This document shows, piece after piece, positions 1 through 6,126 of a stretch of DNA of 36,931 nucleotides. The DNA comes from a virus. The stretch spans positions 1-36,931 of the IMG/VR virus record IMGVR_UViG_3300009149_000118, one strand, 5' to 3'. Position 1 is the stretch's first letter, and each line of letters starts with the position of its first letter. The translations under genes were made by a program, and so were the position numbers. The notes under the pieces were generated by a model that was not told the origin of the DNA, searched no databases, and saw nothing but the letters and a program-made list of their open reading frames with translations.

Positions 1-1
1 A

Positions 2-136
2 GAAGTTTTTTATTATTATTTTAATCACAGTATCCTCTGGAATAAAGAATATTGTACTCATCTATCTGATGAAGCGTATCAAGCCTTTTTAGACTATTTT
101 GTAAATATAAAAGGTGAGGTAATATCCCGTGATTAA
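2..136 (+). CDS. 3' end of an unidentified protein (5' end outside window)
   Basis: A plus-strand frame is open from the window edge to a TAA at 134-136, giving 44 residues with no start codon inside. The visible tail is rich in aromatic residues (a YYY run, then LWNKEY and AFLDYF) and ends GEVISRD. I do not recognise the family. It runs in the same direction as the small genes that follow and is probably the preceding member of that cluster. The open frame is short, so it could be chance, but its composition is protein-like and its stop lies about 60 bases before the next ribosome site. Confidence 0.4.
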   Translation, partial: EVFYYYFNHSILWNKEYCTHLSDEAYQAFLDYFVNIKGEVISRD

Positions 137-194
137 TAAAAGTTTTTGTCCTGAGTGTGGGAAATTATAAACAGAGCGTTAAAGGATGATTAAA

Positions 195-395
195 ATGACT
201 AATAAAGAAAAACTATTGAAGATATCAGCTATGTACGCTGAAGCTGCTGAGAATGGGAATGGGTTTATTTACAAAGGTGGTACTAATGCTACTGACGGAT
301 ATCCAACTCTAGCTTCACATTTACTTGATTGGAGAGTAGCACCTCCATCTAAATCTAAAGTGGATATGCTTTTTACTCAAGATAGTAATGAATAA
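195..395 (+). CDS. Small hypothetical protein, 66 aa
   Basis: I choose the ATG at 195 over an in-frame ATG at 186, because the AAAGGA at 181-186 sits 8 bases before 195 but directly abuts 186. The product begins MTNKEKLLKISAMYAEAAEN and has a short N-terminal helix followed by a Gly/Thr-rich segment and the motif SHLLDWRVAPPSK. No membrane segment or cysteine is present. It is soluble, acidic to neutral, and of unknown function. It stands apart from the next gene by about 47 bases, so it is the least tightly coupled gene of the plus-strand group. Confidence 0.6.
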   Translation: MTNKEKLLKISAMYAEAAENGNGFIYKGGTNATDGYPTLASHLLDWRVAPPSKSKVDMLFTQDSNE

Positions 396-442
396 CAAAG
401 AAAAATCATGCATAGCATGTGCTATATATTGGAGGATATGTA

Positions 443-1042
443 ATGGATAACAAAGAAATAGATATAAATAAGCGCATAGAATTGCATGGTTTATGGTTAA
501 ATTTATGCGAAGATGGGGAAAAGTTAGTACTTATTGGAGCTGATTTACAAGGAATTAATTTAAGCAAAGCTGATTTAAGAGAAGCTAATCTAATAAGAAC
601 TGAGTTAAGCGACGCTAATCTATGTGGAGCTAATCTATGTAGGGCTGATTTAACAGGAGCTGATTTAAGAAGAACTAAATTACAAGGAACTAATTTAAGA
701 GGAGCTAATTTAAGAGAAGCTGATTTAACAGGAGCTGATTTAAGAGAAGCTAATCTATATGGAGCTAATTTAAGAAGAACTAATTTAACAGGAGCTGATT
801 TAAAAGAAGCTAATTTATGTGAAACCCTTGGAAACTCGAAAGAAATCAAAACAATACAAACCAATCGGTACTTAATTAATTACACAAATCAAGTCATGCA
901 GATTGGATGTGAAAATCACCTGATAGAAGATTGGTTTAATTTCGATGACGAGGTTATATTAAGAATGGAGGGAGAAGCTGCTCTAAGTTGGTGGAAACAC
1001 TGGAAACCTATTTTAAAACAAATTATCGATGGTGGAGAATAA
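443..1042 (+). CDS. Pentapeptide-repeat protein
   Basis: The start at 443 has a near-perfect GGAGGA six bases upstream (431-436); the longer frame from 419 would put that site inside the gene. Residues about 31-126 are an unbroken series of roughly 19 A(D/N)LxX pentapeptides (GADLQ, KADLR, GANLC and so on), which fold into a right-handed quadrilateral beta-helix. A short N-terminal lead-in (NKRIELHGLWL) precedes them, as is usual in phage members. The C-terminal part (about 137-196) is a helical Trp-rich segment with QIGC and WWKHW that I recall from other phage pentapeptide proteins. Some relatives mimic DNA and bind gyrase, but nothing here proves that role. The repeats make the DNA itself a 15-base periodic tandem repeat. 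Confidence 0.85.
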   Translation: MDNKEIDINKRIELHGLWLNLCEDGEKLVLIGADLQGINLSKADLREANLIRTELSDANLCGANLCRADLTGADLRRTKLQGTNLRGANLREADLTGADLREANLYGANLRRTNLTGADLKEANLCETLGNSKEIKTIQTNRYLINYTNQVMQIGCENHLIEDWFNFDDEVILRMEGEAALSWWKHWKPILKQIIDGGE

Positions 1043-1045
1043 ATA

Positions 1046-1216
1046 ATGTGGCGAATACAATTCTGGCTATTAGCATGGATTGAGTTAGCTGAAACCCTAA
1101 TTAAAATATTTACTTTTTATACTGTAGTACCAAATTGGTATTTTAAAATAATGAGTATTATTACAATAAGAAAAGTTAAAAAAAGGATAAATAATGAAAG
1201 AAGTACAGTGCGCTAA
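1046..1216 (+). CDS. Small hydrophobic protein, 56 aa, probably membrane-associated
   Basis: This short gene starts at an ATG three bases after the pentapeptide gene stop. The Shine-Dalgarno GGTGGAG (1031-1037) lies inside the end of that gene, eight bases before the ATG, so translation is probably coupled. The product begins MWRIQFWLLAWIELAETLIK and is hydrophobic and aromatic for its first 40 residues, then ends in a basic tail (RKVKKRINNERSTVR). This looks like one amphipathic or membrane helix with a positive cytoplasmic tail. Its last 23 bases overlap the next gene. I do not recognise a family. Placement, ribosome site and composition support a real gene. Confidence 0.55.
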   Translation: MWRIQFWLLAWIELAETLIKIFTFYTVVPNWYFKIMSIITIRKVKKRINNERSTVR

Positions 1217-1727
1217 TTGCAGCAATAAAATGACGGCACTAAGTGAAAATAATAAACCTATTAGTGTTTGCCGTTATAAAGAGACAGTACCACCGTTATC
1301 CACATTGCATAACTGTGAGCATTTTAAAGCCCGAAATGAGTATGTCTTGTCTAAAATAGCAAAGTGTCTTAAACAAAGACATCAGCAGAAAAATATAGAT
1401 AAAGAAAAAGTTAGAGATATAGCAAAAAGAGTTATAGAAGCTCATGATGAACCATTTAAAGCTAAAACAGCACAAGATTTTCTCACTAAATCCAAAGAAA
1501 CAATGGATGAAAGGGGTAAATCTTGGACTACTCAAGAGGACGGAAATCATTATAAAGATATGGTTATACAACCAATGCAGTTAAGCATGGAAAATAAATT
1601 AAATGCTTTACAACATACTATTATTAAATATGTGCTCCGCTATGACAAAAAACATAAAGATAAAACAATTGATTTAAAAAAAGCAAAACATTGTTTAGAA
1701 ATGTTAATCGAGTGGGAAGAAAAATAA
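1194..1727 (+). CDS. DUF3310-like protein with N-terminal Cys cluster
   Basis: The C-terminal 62 residues (about 116-177) match the pattern of DUF3310 (SaV-type) phage proteins: DGNHYKDMVIQPMQ, then a helix ending IIKYVLRYDKK, then DLKKAKHCLEMLIEW. These are common phage proteins of unsettled function, sometimes annotated as nucleotide kinase-like without firm evidence. The N-terminal part carries C6, C9, C26 and C41, spaced as a possible metal site. The middle is a charged linker. AAGGA at 1183-1187 lies six bases before the ATG, and the gene overlaps the small membrane ORF before it. The DUF3310 call is fairly secure; metal binding is inferred. Confidence 0.75.
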   Translation: MKEVQCANCSNKMTALSENNKPISVCRYKETVPPLSTLHNCEHFKARNEYVLSKIAKCLKQRHQQKNIDKEKVRDIAKRVIEAHDEPFKAKTAQDFLTKSKETMDERGKSWTTQEDGNHYKDMVIQPMQLSMENKLNALQHTIIKYVLRYDKKHKDKTIDLKKAKHCLEMLIEWEEK

Positions 1728-1778
1728 TGTTTAAAGAGATTGAATGTGATGCTAGGTCATTAAGCAAAAGGTTAAATA

Positions 1779-2012
1779 ATGAAATATAAAAAGATAAAAG
1801 AACTGCCTCAAGGTGTATATAAGATCCATTATGAAAATGGACAAATAGAATTTAGTTTTTTATGGAAATCCAAATTTGGTGATACCCTAATATTTCCTAT
1901 TTGCAATGAGAGTTTTGTAGATGAATTAGATAAAAAATTTGCTAAAACAATAATAGGCATACAAAGTGTTAGCTATATTACAAAAAATGTAGGATCTCAT
2001 AATGCCACATAG
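1779..2012 (+). CDS. Hypothetical protein, 77 aa
   Basis: The ATG at 1779 follows AAAAGG (1766-1771) with a seven-base spacer. The product has alternating hydrophobic and polar residues (GVYKIHYENGQIEFSFLW, then TIIGIQSVSYI), which suggests a small mostly beta fold. There are no cysteine pairs or membrane segments. It overlaps the next gene by 11 bases. A 20-codon frame (1727-1789) bridges it to the DUF3310 gene through a TAATG overlap and may simply serve ribosome re-initiation. I do not recognise the family. Confidence 0.6.
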   Translation: MKYKKIKELPQGVYKIHYENGQIEFSFLWKSKFGDTLIFPICNESFVDELDKKFAKTIIGIQSVSYITKNVGSHNAT

Positions 2013-2190
2013 AGAATATCCAGTAACAGCATGCAGTAAGTCCAACTGCCTTAAACATAATTGTCCAAACAATATAGGCAATTCAAATCATGACAAGAAA
2101 ACATTCGACTTTAGTAGCTGTATGTATTACATACCAAATGAGCCTATATTACCCAAACGCAAAGAAAAAATAAGAAGGAACAATAGATAA
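2002..2190 (+). CDS. Four-cysteine small protein, possible metal-binding
   Basis: The product has 62 residues with C11, C16, C21 and C40 and a strongly basic C-terminus (LPKRKEKIRRNNR). The cysteine layout, followed by an aromatic pair (CMYY), resembles the N-terminal cluster of the DUF3310-like protein two genes upstream and is compatible with one zinc site. TAGGA at 1990-1994 lies seven bases before the ATG. It overlaps its upstream neighbour by 11 bases and its downstream neighbour by one (TAATG). A nucleic-acid binding role is possible given the basic tail, but this is inference only. Confidence 0.6.
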   Translation: MPHREYPVTACSKSNCLKHNCPNNIGNSNHDKKTFDFSSCMYYIPNEPILPKRKEKIRRNNR

Positions 2191-2381
2191 TGAAAATACC
2201 ATTTAGCAAAAAAGAATTATTTAGAGATAATTGTAAATTACAAAAAGAATTGGATGAATTAATTCGAGTAAATATGCATTTGCGATTAGCAGTGGAAATG
2301 CAAAAGAAAGATTTGAAGGATGCTAATGATAGAATCCAAAAAGCCAATGAAATAATCAGTAGGGATAATAGTAATGGCTAA
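2190..2381 (+). CDS. Small coiled-coil protein, 63 aa
   Basis: The start overlaps the previous stop as TAATG, with AAGGAA at 2175-2180 nine bases upstream. Nearly the whole product is one charged helix with heptad-like hydrophobics (LQKELDELIRVNMHLRLAVE, then MQKKDLKDANDRIQKANEII). It is probably a dimeric coiled coil. No catalytic motif is seen, and similar mini-proteins in phage early regions are usually uncharacterised. It overlaps the next gene by eight bases. Confidence 0.6.
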   Translation: MKIPFSKKELFRDNCKLQKELDELIRVNMHLRLAVEMQKKDLKDANDRIQKANEIISRDNSNG

Positions 2382-2568
2382 GTACAAAACAGGGGAATAC
2401 CAAATAATTTATTTCGATAAATATGGTACAAAACAAGAAACTGATACTGAAATAAATTTTACTAATTCAGTAGAAAAAGCTAAATTATACATTCGAGAAC
2501 ACCCTGATAGGAGCAGTGTAGTAGGGAGAATATTGTATAACTCTATTGACGATAAGGGTAAGCAATGA
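2374..2568 (+). CDS. Hypothetical protein, 64 aa
   Basis: The ATG at 2374 has AGGGA shortly upstream, inside the previous gene, and the gene ends in a four-base overlap with the next one (2565-2568). The sequence starts MAKYKTGEYQIIYFDKYGTK and contains a likely beta hairpin followed by a helix (NSVEKAKLYIREHPDRSS). The N-S-V-E-K-A pattern is seen in small phage beta-alpha-beta proteins. No function can be assigned. Confidence 0.6.
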   Translation: MAKYKTGEYQIIYFDKYGTKQETDTEINFTNSVEKAKLYIREHPDRSSVVGRILYNSIDDKGKQ

Positions 2569-2954
2569 ATAAAGAAAATATAAAAAAATTAAGAAAGAAA
2601 TTAAAAAAAGAGGCTACTGATGTATTAAAAATATTGTTGAAATATCATACTAAATTAGCTATCCAAAAAAGAGCTAAATTAGAACCCTGTTATGTATATT
2701 CACATATAGGTTCTACAAAAGAAATGAAACCCTATAAAATAGAAAAAGGAAATGAGTTAAATAAATATTATGAGGAATTAAATCGTATAGTAGATGATGG
2801 GAGAAAATTACATAGAGGAGTCTACAATTTATCTAATAGAACTCAAGAAGAAATAGCTGCTGATAAGGCAGTGGTTATTCCCACAAACATGAGCAATATA
2901 GAACATCTATTAGATATACATAAAAATACTTTTGCTACCAAACCCTGGAGATAA
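2565..2954 (+). CDS. Paralogue A: HTH-like small protein with shared C-terminal motif
   Basis: The product has 129 residues and aligns end to end with the next gene product. A segment at residues about 24-49 (LLKYHTKLAIQKRAKL, then PCYVYSHIG) has the shape of an XRE-type helix-turn-helix: a Thr-led helix, a hydrophobic turn, then a presumed recognition helix. The last 24 residues carry PTNMSNIEHLL and HKNTFATKPW, which the paralogue repeats nearly exactly. The N-terminus is very basic (KKLRKKLKKEA), fitting nucleic-acid contact. A regulatory DNA-binding role is inference; the paralogy is seen directly. Two bases separate it from its partner. Confidence 0.6.
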   Translation: MNKENIKKLRKKLKKEATDVLKILLKYHTKLAIQKRAKLEPCYVYSHIGSTKEMKPYKIEKGNELNKYYEELNRIVDDGRKLHRGVYNLSNRTQEEIAADKAVVIPTNMSNIEHLLDIHKNTFATKPWR

Positions 2955-2956
2955 AA

Positions 2957-3340
2957 ATGGAAGAAATATTAGATAGGAAAGTAATAAAAATAGGGATCGA
3001 GGCTATTCTTTGGAAATTATTAGCGCATTACACTAAAAAAGAAATAGAAGAAAAAGCGCATCTTACGCCTAGTTTTATTTATAAAAATATTGGTAAAACA
3101 GGAAAGGATATACGTATTAAAACAGGCGTTAAAATAGGGGAGCATGAGCATTTATTTAAAGAGTTAAAAAGATTAATATCAGCAAGGGAACGGATACTTA
3201 CTGGTGAATACAAACGGGCATCTAAAAGAAAGGACAACAGGAAAAGGGATAAAGCAGAACGGTTACCTACGGGCATGAGTAACATAGAGTTTTTAGTGGC
3301 GACTCATAAGAACAGTTTCGCCACTAAAAAATGGTGTTAA
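2957..3340 (+). CDS. Paralogue B: HTH-like small protein, last gene of the plus-strand group
   Basis: The product has 127 residues and is a diverged duplicate of the preceding gene. The HTH-like segment at about 21-46 (LLAHYTKKEIEEKAHL, then PSFIYKNIG) is a better fit to the XRE pattern than that of its paralogue. It is followed by a basic stretch (KRASKRKDNRKRDKAERL) and the shared ending GMSNIEFLVATHKNSFATKKW. Its stop codon overlaps the stop of the convergent late operon by three bases in the string TTAA. Codons for VAT and FAT near the end form the arms of a perfect inverted repeat (3290-3330). Confidence 0.6.
   Translation: MEEILDRKVIKIGIEAILWKLLAHYTKKEIEEKAHLTPSFIYKNIGKTGKDIRIKTGVKIGEHEHLFKELKRLISARERILTGEYKRASKRKDNRKRDKAERLPTGMSNIEFLVATHKNSFATKKWC
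3290..3330. repeat. Perfect 12-bp inverted repeat at the convergent junction
   Basis: The left arm TTTTTAGTGGCG (3290-3301) and right arm CGCCACTAAAAA (3319-3330) are exact reverse complements around a 17-base loop. The hairpin lies in the last codons of the plus-strand group and 7 bases beyond the last stop of the minus-strand operon. The arms begin with T5 and end with A5, the reverse of a classical A-stem-T bidirectional terminator, so no free U tract follows the stem in either direction. It may act as an RNA 3'-end structure, a processing site or a protein-binding palindrome. Confidence 0.6.
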
Positions 3341-3630
3341 TAAACAGTAATGCTAAATTTCTGTTTATTAGTCTGTGTTTTAGTCCCTTCTATAGATGTG
3401 ATCGTAGCAGTGACTAGATAAGTACCCACGTTAGAGGTGCTTATCTTAACATAAGCAATATTGTTGATAGCGTCTAATACCTCGTCCTCATTTGTAATCC
3501 CGTTTCCCAGTGTCCATGTAACGCTACTTAATGTATCATTCTCATTAGTGAGCCAAGCATCGCAGTCAATCCCGTAATATTTAGACTCACCTACAACAGC
3601 ATCAGGAAAACCAACTATTGTTTCAGCCAT
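3337..3630 (-). CDS. Ig-like small phage structural protein (fibre/tail adaptor type)
   Basis: The ATG at 3630 has AGGAG seven bases upstream. The 97-residue product follows a pattern I know from many phages: a short lead, a GESKYYGIDCDAWL segment, a V-T-W-T-L strand, then alternating beta strands ending in TYLVTATITSIEGTKTQTNK. This suggests an Ig-like beta sandwich, often annotated as a fibre-tail adaptor or minor structural protein. It is the final gene of the minus-strand late operon and shares its stop position with the convergent plus-strand gene. Confidence 0.6.
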   Translation of the reverse strand: MAETIVGFPDAVVGESKYYGIDCDAWLTNENDTLSSVTWTLGNGITNEDEVLDAINNIAYVKISTSNVGTYLVTATITSIEGTKTQTNKQKFSITVY

Positions 3631-3647
3631 GTTAGACTCCTATGAAG

Positions 3648-4059
3648 TTAAGTTAAGTCAAATATTCCACTAGCATTAGGGGATACCGTAAAAGTATTAC
3701 CTGTTGTTGCCGTCACATCAGCGGGTGAATTATCTAACAGCGAATAACCTATTAGGCCTCCAGTAGTTGAGTTATATATCACCGCATAACGAGCCGTAAT
3801 ACTACCCCCTGATGCTGTCCACACCGCTGGCAACAACATTGGTTGTTGATGCTACTGTTGCACCGGCTGTTGTATAGCCGTTAGCATTAGCGTGTTCGTT
3901 AACCCCTGCAATACCTGCGTAAGTAGCATCACTACTAACTGAAGGCGTATATGTTGATAGGAACAATGCTATTTTTATAACATCAGTGGTTAAGTCGTGT
4001 GTTTTATCAAGTAACTCTTCCTTGAATGAATCGTAATAAACCCAAGCGTCTGCTGCCAT
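3648..4059 (-). pseudogene. Small structural protein gene split by a frameshift
   Basis: Two overlapping minus-strand frames (4059-3802 and 3839-3648) encode consecutive parts of one familiar phage protein. The first has a good ribosome site (GAGGAT before the ATG at 4059) and the opening WVYYDSFKEELLDKTHDL, then IKIALFLSTYTPS. The second carries the conserved end VWTASGGSITARYAVIYN followed by a Gly/Val-rich tail, but its apparent start has no ribosome site. A +1 shift within the 38-base overlap would rejoin them. Intact relatives, as I recall them, have a few extra residues at the joint, so a small deletion is likely. A sequencing error or programmed shift remains possible. Confidence 0.55.
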
Positions 4060-4071
4060 TTTAAAATCCTC

Positions 4072-4638
4072 TTATAATATGTAAACTCTGTTTTCTATCG
4101 GTAAAGTATAAGTTCTATTTTCTATTGGTAAAGTATAAACCCTATTAGGGTGTACCGCTATAGTGCTTCCATCACTAACTGTTGGAATATAACTGGTTAA
4201 AGTTAGATCGGCTTTAGGTGTTGAAATAGATACACTGCCCGCTATATTTATGGTGGGTGTGTAACTGGTTAAAGTTAAATCCGCTTTAGCTACTGATACA
4301 CTTATTGTATCAGTAACATCGGCTGTAGGCGCATAACCTACTAAAGATAATGTACCTAGTCCTACTATCAGTAACACATCGTTACTTACTGAGACACTAG
4401 GTGCGTAGCCATTAATAGATATTGAACCTGTAGGTATTTCTAGATTCACATCATTGGATACTGATACACTAGGTACTAAGCCAGTTATGGATAAGCTACC
4501 TGTTGGTATCTCTAAAGATATATGATTACTTATAGCTATATCAGGGACTAAGCCTGTTAAAGTTAAAGAACTAACAGGCACTTCCAATGAAATATTACCA
4601 CTTACTACATATTCAAAAGCTCCAATTTCCCATGCCAT
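4072..4638 (-). CDS. Repeat-containing structural protein, C-terminal half of a split beta-helix gene
   Basis: The product begins MAWEIGAFEYVVSG. The W-x-IGAFEY motif normally closes the C-terminus of phage parallel beta-helix proteins such as the one encoded immediately upstream. After it come six tandem repeats of about 24 residues (pattern ISLEIPTGSLSITGLVPSVS), which probably form a beta-rich stalk. The last 24 residues hold three copies of an NR-x-Y-x-L segment (NRVYTLPIE, NRTYTLPIE, NRVYIL). Two bases separate the upstream stop from this ATG and no strong Shine-Dalgarno is seen, so it may depend on re-initiation or be a product of gene fission. Confidence 0.6.
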   Translation of the reverse strand: MAWEIGAFEYVVSGNISLEVPVSSLTLTGLVPDIAISNHISLEIPTGSLSITGLVPSVSVSNDVNLEIPTGSISINGYAPSVSVSNDVLLIVGLGTLSLVGYAPTADVTDTISVSVAKADLTLTSYTPTINIAGSVSISTPKADLTLTSYIPTVSDGSTIAVHPNRVYTLPIENRTYTLPIENRVYIL

Positions 4639-4640
4639 AA

Positions 4641-5543
4641 TTAACCCCTTGTTATCCCTGTTATGTCAGTGGTGAATGTTGCTGATAAATCGGTTCCTGC
4701 ATCTATTAAAACTGAACCAGAGGGTATTGAATAGTCACCTGTAGAAGGTGCTGTGAAATCTACCCCGTCAGTCATTGATACACCCGTAACACTTACAAAT
4801 GAATGAGAAGTAGTCCCCTCATGGGTAGCATTAGTAATACTGCCTGTTCTAGGTGTTGTTGAGTAATCAGTAGTAAAATTTACACTAACATTATTTTTCA
4901 AATAATGAGTGTTATTTACATTAAAACCATACAATCCTGTATCACAGACTGCTGTAGAATTATAGATACTTGACCACAAATCAAGCAATCTAAACCCGTA
5001 TCCCACAGATGTTATAGCTATGCAATTCATATAAGCACAGTATGTCGCACCAGAATAACTATAAAAAGACGCACAATTGGTTCCTGTTGAAATAGATATA
5101 ACTGAATCTATAGTCGTATAATCCCCTAATGCTTTCAAAGTAAAAGAAAGCCCTCCAGTGGTCGTTGATTCTACTTGAATATATGATACTTCTGTGTATG
5201 GGCAATCAACTTTAAAGGGAAATGTTGTGGCAGTTTTAATTCTGAAACCACCATCTACTACACCGTTATGTCTTTCACTTGCTAAAGCAGTAACAATGAT
5301 ATTTCTTGTTGCATCAGTAGTATGTCCTGCAATATCTACAGTATCAGCTAGTCCTGTAGGGAAATCGTTATAACATTCAGCAACCCATTGCTCATCTGCT
5401 GCTACTAAATCAGCAGGTATAGCAGCCTCCCATGAGGTTAATGTAGTGTAATAACCACCTACTCCATAGATAGCCTCCATTGCTGTCTGGTTAGCTGTCC
5501 ATCCTGCTGTTGAGCGAATAGCTTTTTTGACTATGGTAGCCAT
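4641..5543 (-). CDS. Parallel beta-helix structural protein (N-terminal part of a split gene)
   Basis: The 300-residue product opens with a short helical region (IRSTAGWTANQTAMEAIYGV) and then becomes a long Ser/Thr/Gly-rich series of short beta strands, typical of right-handed beta-helix proteins. It ends SVLIDAGTDLSATFTTDITG and ITRG, the usual closing signature of this fold in phage and environmental sequences, where it normally runs on into W-x-IGAFEY. That continuation is encoded by the next ORF. A role in surface decoration or carbohydrate binding is plausible; a specific enzymatic activity is not evident. Confidence 0.6.
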   Translation of the reverse strand: MATIVKKAIRSTAGWTANQTAMEAIYGVGGYYTTLTSWEAAIPADLVAADEQWVAECYNDFPTGLADTVDIAGHTTDATRNIIVTALASERHNGVVDGGFRIKTATTFPFKVDCPYTEVSYIQVESTTTGGLSFTLKALGDYTTIDSVISISTGTNCASFYSYSGATYCAYMNCIAITSVGYGFRLLDLWSSIYNSTAVCDTGLYGFNVNNTHYLKNNVSVNFTTDYSTTPRTGSITNATHEGTTSHSFVSVTGVSMTDGVDFTAPSTGDYSIPSGSVLIDAGTDLSATFTTDITGITRG

Positions 5544-5553
5544 AATACTACTC

Positions 5554-5835
5554 CTAGCTAATTACAGCATTTCCGGGCAAGGCTTCATATAACGCTTGTT
5601 TAATCGCTGCTCTTACATTAGTCCCTGCAATCGTGCTAGCTCTGGTAATAACATCAGCTACTTCAACACCTGTCAATGTATGTGTGGCATTCTTTTGAAT
5701 AATAGAGCTATCAGCCGCCATACGGTCATATTTAATAAAGATAATATTATTCTCTTCATCAACGCCAAAAGCAGTAATTAATTCATCTTCTACAGTAGCA
5801 TTAATCAATTCAGGTGTTTCTAATTTACGAGGCAT
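5554..5835 (-). CDS. Hypothetical protein, 93 aa
   Basis: I place the start at the ATG of MPRKLETPELINATVEDELI because GGAG lies eight bases upstream; the longer frame to 5853 lacks such a site. The product has an N-terminal acidic beta region (VDEENNIIFIKYDRM) and a helical C-terminus. It overlaps the preceding gene by 11 bases and lies between the lysin and the beta-helix gene. A structural accessory role is suggested only by position. I do not recognise the family. Confidence 0.55.
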   Translation of the reverse strand: MPRKLETPELINATVEDELITAFGVDEENNIIFIKYDRMAADSSIIQKNATHTLTGVEVADVITRASTIAGTNVRAAIKQALYEALPGNAVIS

Positions 5836-6097
5836 ACTTATTCTCCAATCCATTCAATTCTGTGTATTTATATTTTCTTCTACGGTTCATTTTAGTATTT
5901 ATAATACCTAAATCCAAACCAATAAGATTGATTCTCTCATCACTATGTAATGCATAATCAGTATCGACATTAATATTTAATACCTCTTTATACACTGTTT
6001 TTTCATGCTCGTTAAATTCGTGTGAATCAGGCGTTAGTACCAGTATATCATCTACATCATAAATATGAGTTTTATTCTTAACTACTAGTGCTTTCAC
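5825..6097 (-). CDS. Hypothetical protein, 90 aa
   Basis: The start is a GTG at 6097 preceded by GGAGAG about nine bases upstream. The product begins MKALVVKNKTHIYDVDDILV, has an acidic middle and ends with a basic stretch (MNRRRKYKYTE). It overlaps the next gene and lies just downstream of the endolysin. No motif points to a function. Confidence 0.5.
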   Translation of the reverse strand: MKALVVKNKTHIYDVDDILVLTPDSHEFNEHEKTVYKEVLNINVDTDYALHSDERINLIGLDLGIINTKMNRRRKYKYTELNGLENKYAS

Positions 6098-6126
6098 GGT
6101 TATACACTCTCCACTGTGTGGTGTCC

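Noticed and set aside
129-170. GTG-started 13-codon frame with CPECGK
   Set aside because: It resembles the first residues of a zinc-ribbon protein and has GAGG upstream, but it is too short to claim as a gene; perhaps a remnant.
137-194. Promoter before the first plus-strand gene (TATAAA near 166)
   Set aside because: The -35 candidates are poor or at the wrong spacing (14 bases for TTGTCC), so chance in AT-rich DNA is likely.
406-864. Minus-strand open frame of 152 codons
   Set aside because: It lies antisense to the pentapeptide repeats and is itself a low-complexity echo of the 15-base periodicity (LKSAP-like units). No ribosome site.
1727-1789. 20-codon frame between the DUF3310-like gene and its neighbour
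   Set aside because: It starts in a TAATG overlap and ends inside the next gene, so it may only support re-initiation; no protein-level evidence.
3290-3330. Bidirectional intrinsic terminator at the junction
   Set aside because: The T run precedes and the A run follows the stem on both strands, so there is no free U tract after the hairpin. Kept only as an inverted repeat.
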